Shown piece after piece: positions 63,486 through 64,000 of a DNA stretch of 64,000 nucleotides. The first letter of the stretch is position 1; each line of letters opens with the position of its first letter. Origin of the DNA: CAZPHU01 sp964419255 (GTDB lineage: Bacteria; Fibrobacterota; Chitinivibrionia; Chitinivibrionales; CAYFVL01); contig CAYQOU010000002.1 in NCBI GenBank assembly GCA_964419255.1, positions 1-64,000 of the forward strand, given 5' to 3'. The translations under genes and the position numbers were made by a program. The notes under the pieces were generated by a model. The model did no database searches, had not been told where the DNA came from, and saw only the letters and a list, made by a program, of their open reading frames with translations.

Positions 63486-64000
63486 TTACTGCATCTGCTT
63501 ATAAATACTTGATATTTCATCTAATTTTCCTTCCAGCTGATCCCGCTCTTCCTTTTTGATTTTCAGCCCGGCGATAATCTTACATTGTTTCAAGCACTTA
63601 TCTTTTTGCTGCTGCCCCGCATAGCTCTTTGCGAGGTAATATCTGACAAGTACATGATTGTACGGAGTGAGTACCCCATTTTCCTGCAAATGAGTCAGAA
63701 TGGATGTGAATGTTTTTTCTGCTCTGCTGAACATATTCAGACCGACTTCAGCCTGGCCTTTGCCAAGCTTGAAAATGGTGCTGGTAGGATACTTTTTTAA
63801 CATCCTCTCGGCGATTTCCAACGCTTCATTGTATCTTTTCTCATTACATAATATGGAAATCAGACTTCCCGCGGCCGCATCACCGACAAGCATTCCTTTA
63901 TTAAATGCCGTGTAAAGCATCTCTATGGCTTCCTCCCGCTTGTCTTTGACTCCCGGCATCCACCACAGGGTCTTTGTCATAGCGCTTCGCCAATAATCGT
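63486..64000 (-). CDS. TPR-repeat protein, 5' end beyond the window
   Basis: At least 171 aa. An ATG exists at 63980, but the frame continues open upstream (D-Y-W-R-S-A-M) to the edge, and no binding site precedes the ATG, so the gene is probably cut. Two to three TPR-like helix pairs (Y-N-E-A-L-E-I-A-E-R-M-L-K-K-Y-P, F-K-L-G-K-G-Q-A-E-V-G). Function unknown. Confidence 0.7.
   Translation of the reverse strand, partial: DYWRSAMTKTLWWMPGVKDKREEAIEMLYTAFNKGMLVGDAAAGSLISILCNEKRYNEALEIAERMLKKYPTSTIFKLGKGQAEVGLNMFSRAEKTFTSILTHLQENGVLTPYNHVLVRYYLAKSYAGQQQKDKCLKQCKIIAGLKIKKEERDQLEGKLDEISSIYKQMQ

Noticed and set aside
63980..63980. ATG 63980 as the true start of the last TPR gene
   Set aside because: The frame stays open to the window edge with plausible protein sequence and no ribosome binding site precedes the ATG.

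Overview
The window reads as a chromosomal segment of a Gram-negative, probably anaerobic, slow-protein-export type bacterium. An outer membrane is implied by a KDO transferase, a type IV pilus secretin, a TonB-dependent receptor, several beta-barrel-like proteins and lipoproteins. Anaerobiosis is implied by class III ribonucleotide reductase (nrdDG). A glucosyl-3-phosphoglycerate synthase and a sodium-coupled NSS-family transporter suggest some adaptation to salt. The mixture of GH57/DUF4912, choice-of-anchor/PEP-CTERM proteins, DUF4321 and secreted proteins with C-terminal beta domains would fit Fibrobacterota (Chitinispirillum/Chitinivibrio-like) or a neighbouring FCB-type lineage. That placement is an inference from gene content only.

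Layout. 1-4.4 kb: a broken or partial secreted protein, a choice-of-anchor-A/PEP-CTERM protein, a YhcC-type radical SAM protein, two REP-like palindromes and a periplasmic TPR protein. 4.5-11.4 kb: purB and a coupled PHP phosphoesterase, an aldehyde dehydrogenase, and converging nrdDG with a promoter followed by two NrdR-like boxes. 11.7-19.2 kb (minus): a c-di-GMP/type IV pilus block, PilZ protein - rlmH - PilX-like - pilMNOPQ, ending in a small candidate ORF and a clear terminator. 19.3-21.7 kb: a small HD-GYP-associated-type domain protein with an HDOD protein, then gpgS with a 67-aa membrane protein. 21.7-30.2 kb (plus): a housekeeping run rplM-rpsI-rpsB-tsf-pyrH-frr-(terminator)-uppS-cdsA-dxr-rseP. 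30.6-38.2 kb: an orphan histidine kinase, NSS symporter, trxB, argS, a CDP-alcohol phosphatidyltransferase and rpmB. 38.2-42.8 kb: secreted and outer-membrane proteins I cannot name, plus a SMUG-type uracil-DNA glycosylase. 42.9-48.5 kb: an ISL3 transposase relic, a four-unit 22-bp tandem repeat, then a TonB receptor / phytase-like lipoprotein / metallophosphoesterase cluster that looks like a phosphate-scavenging unit. 48.8-57.9 kb (minus): a tightly packed run response regulator-GGDEF, waaA, holA, truA, htrA-like protease, DUF4321, gatA, NlpC/P60, pheA. 58.1-64 kb: a lipoprotein/outer-membrane protein pair, DUF4912 and GH57 glucan branching enzyme, tRNA-Thr(CGU) and a TPR protein cut by the window edge.

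Themes. Surface biology dominates the accessory parts: pili whose secretin seems to have lost its AMIN domain to the PilP-like neighbour, c-di-GMP proteins (PilZ, GGDEF), sorted surface proteins and a phytate/organophosphate uptake cluster. Several non-coding signals stand out: a family of degenerate intergenic repeats seen at five places, a 26-bp perfect palindrome across the frr stop codon, a hairpin covering the rplM ribosome binding site, a structured rpsB leader, and a terminator directly against the GH57 start codon. I did not find CRISPR arrays, prophage, complete insertion sequences or rRNA.
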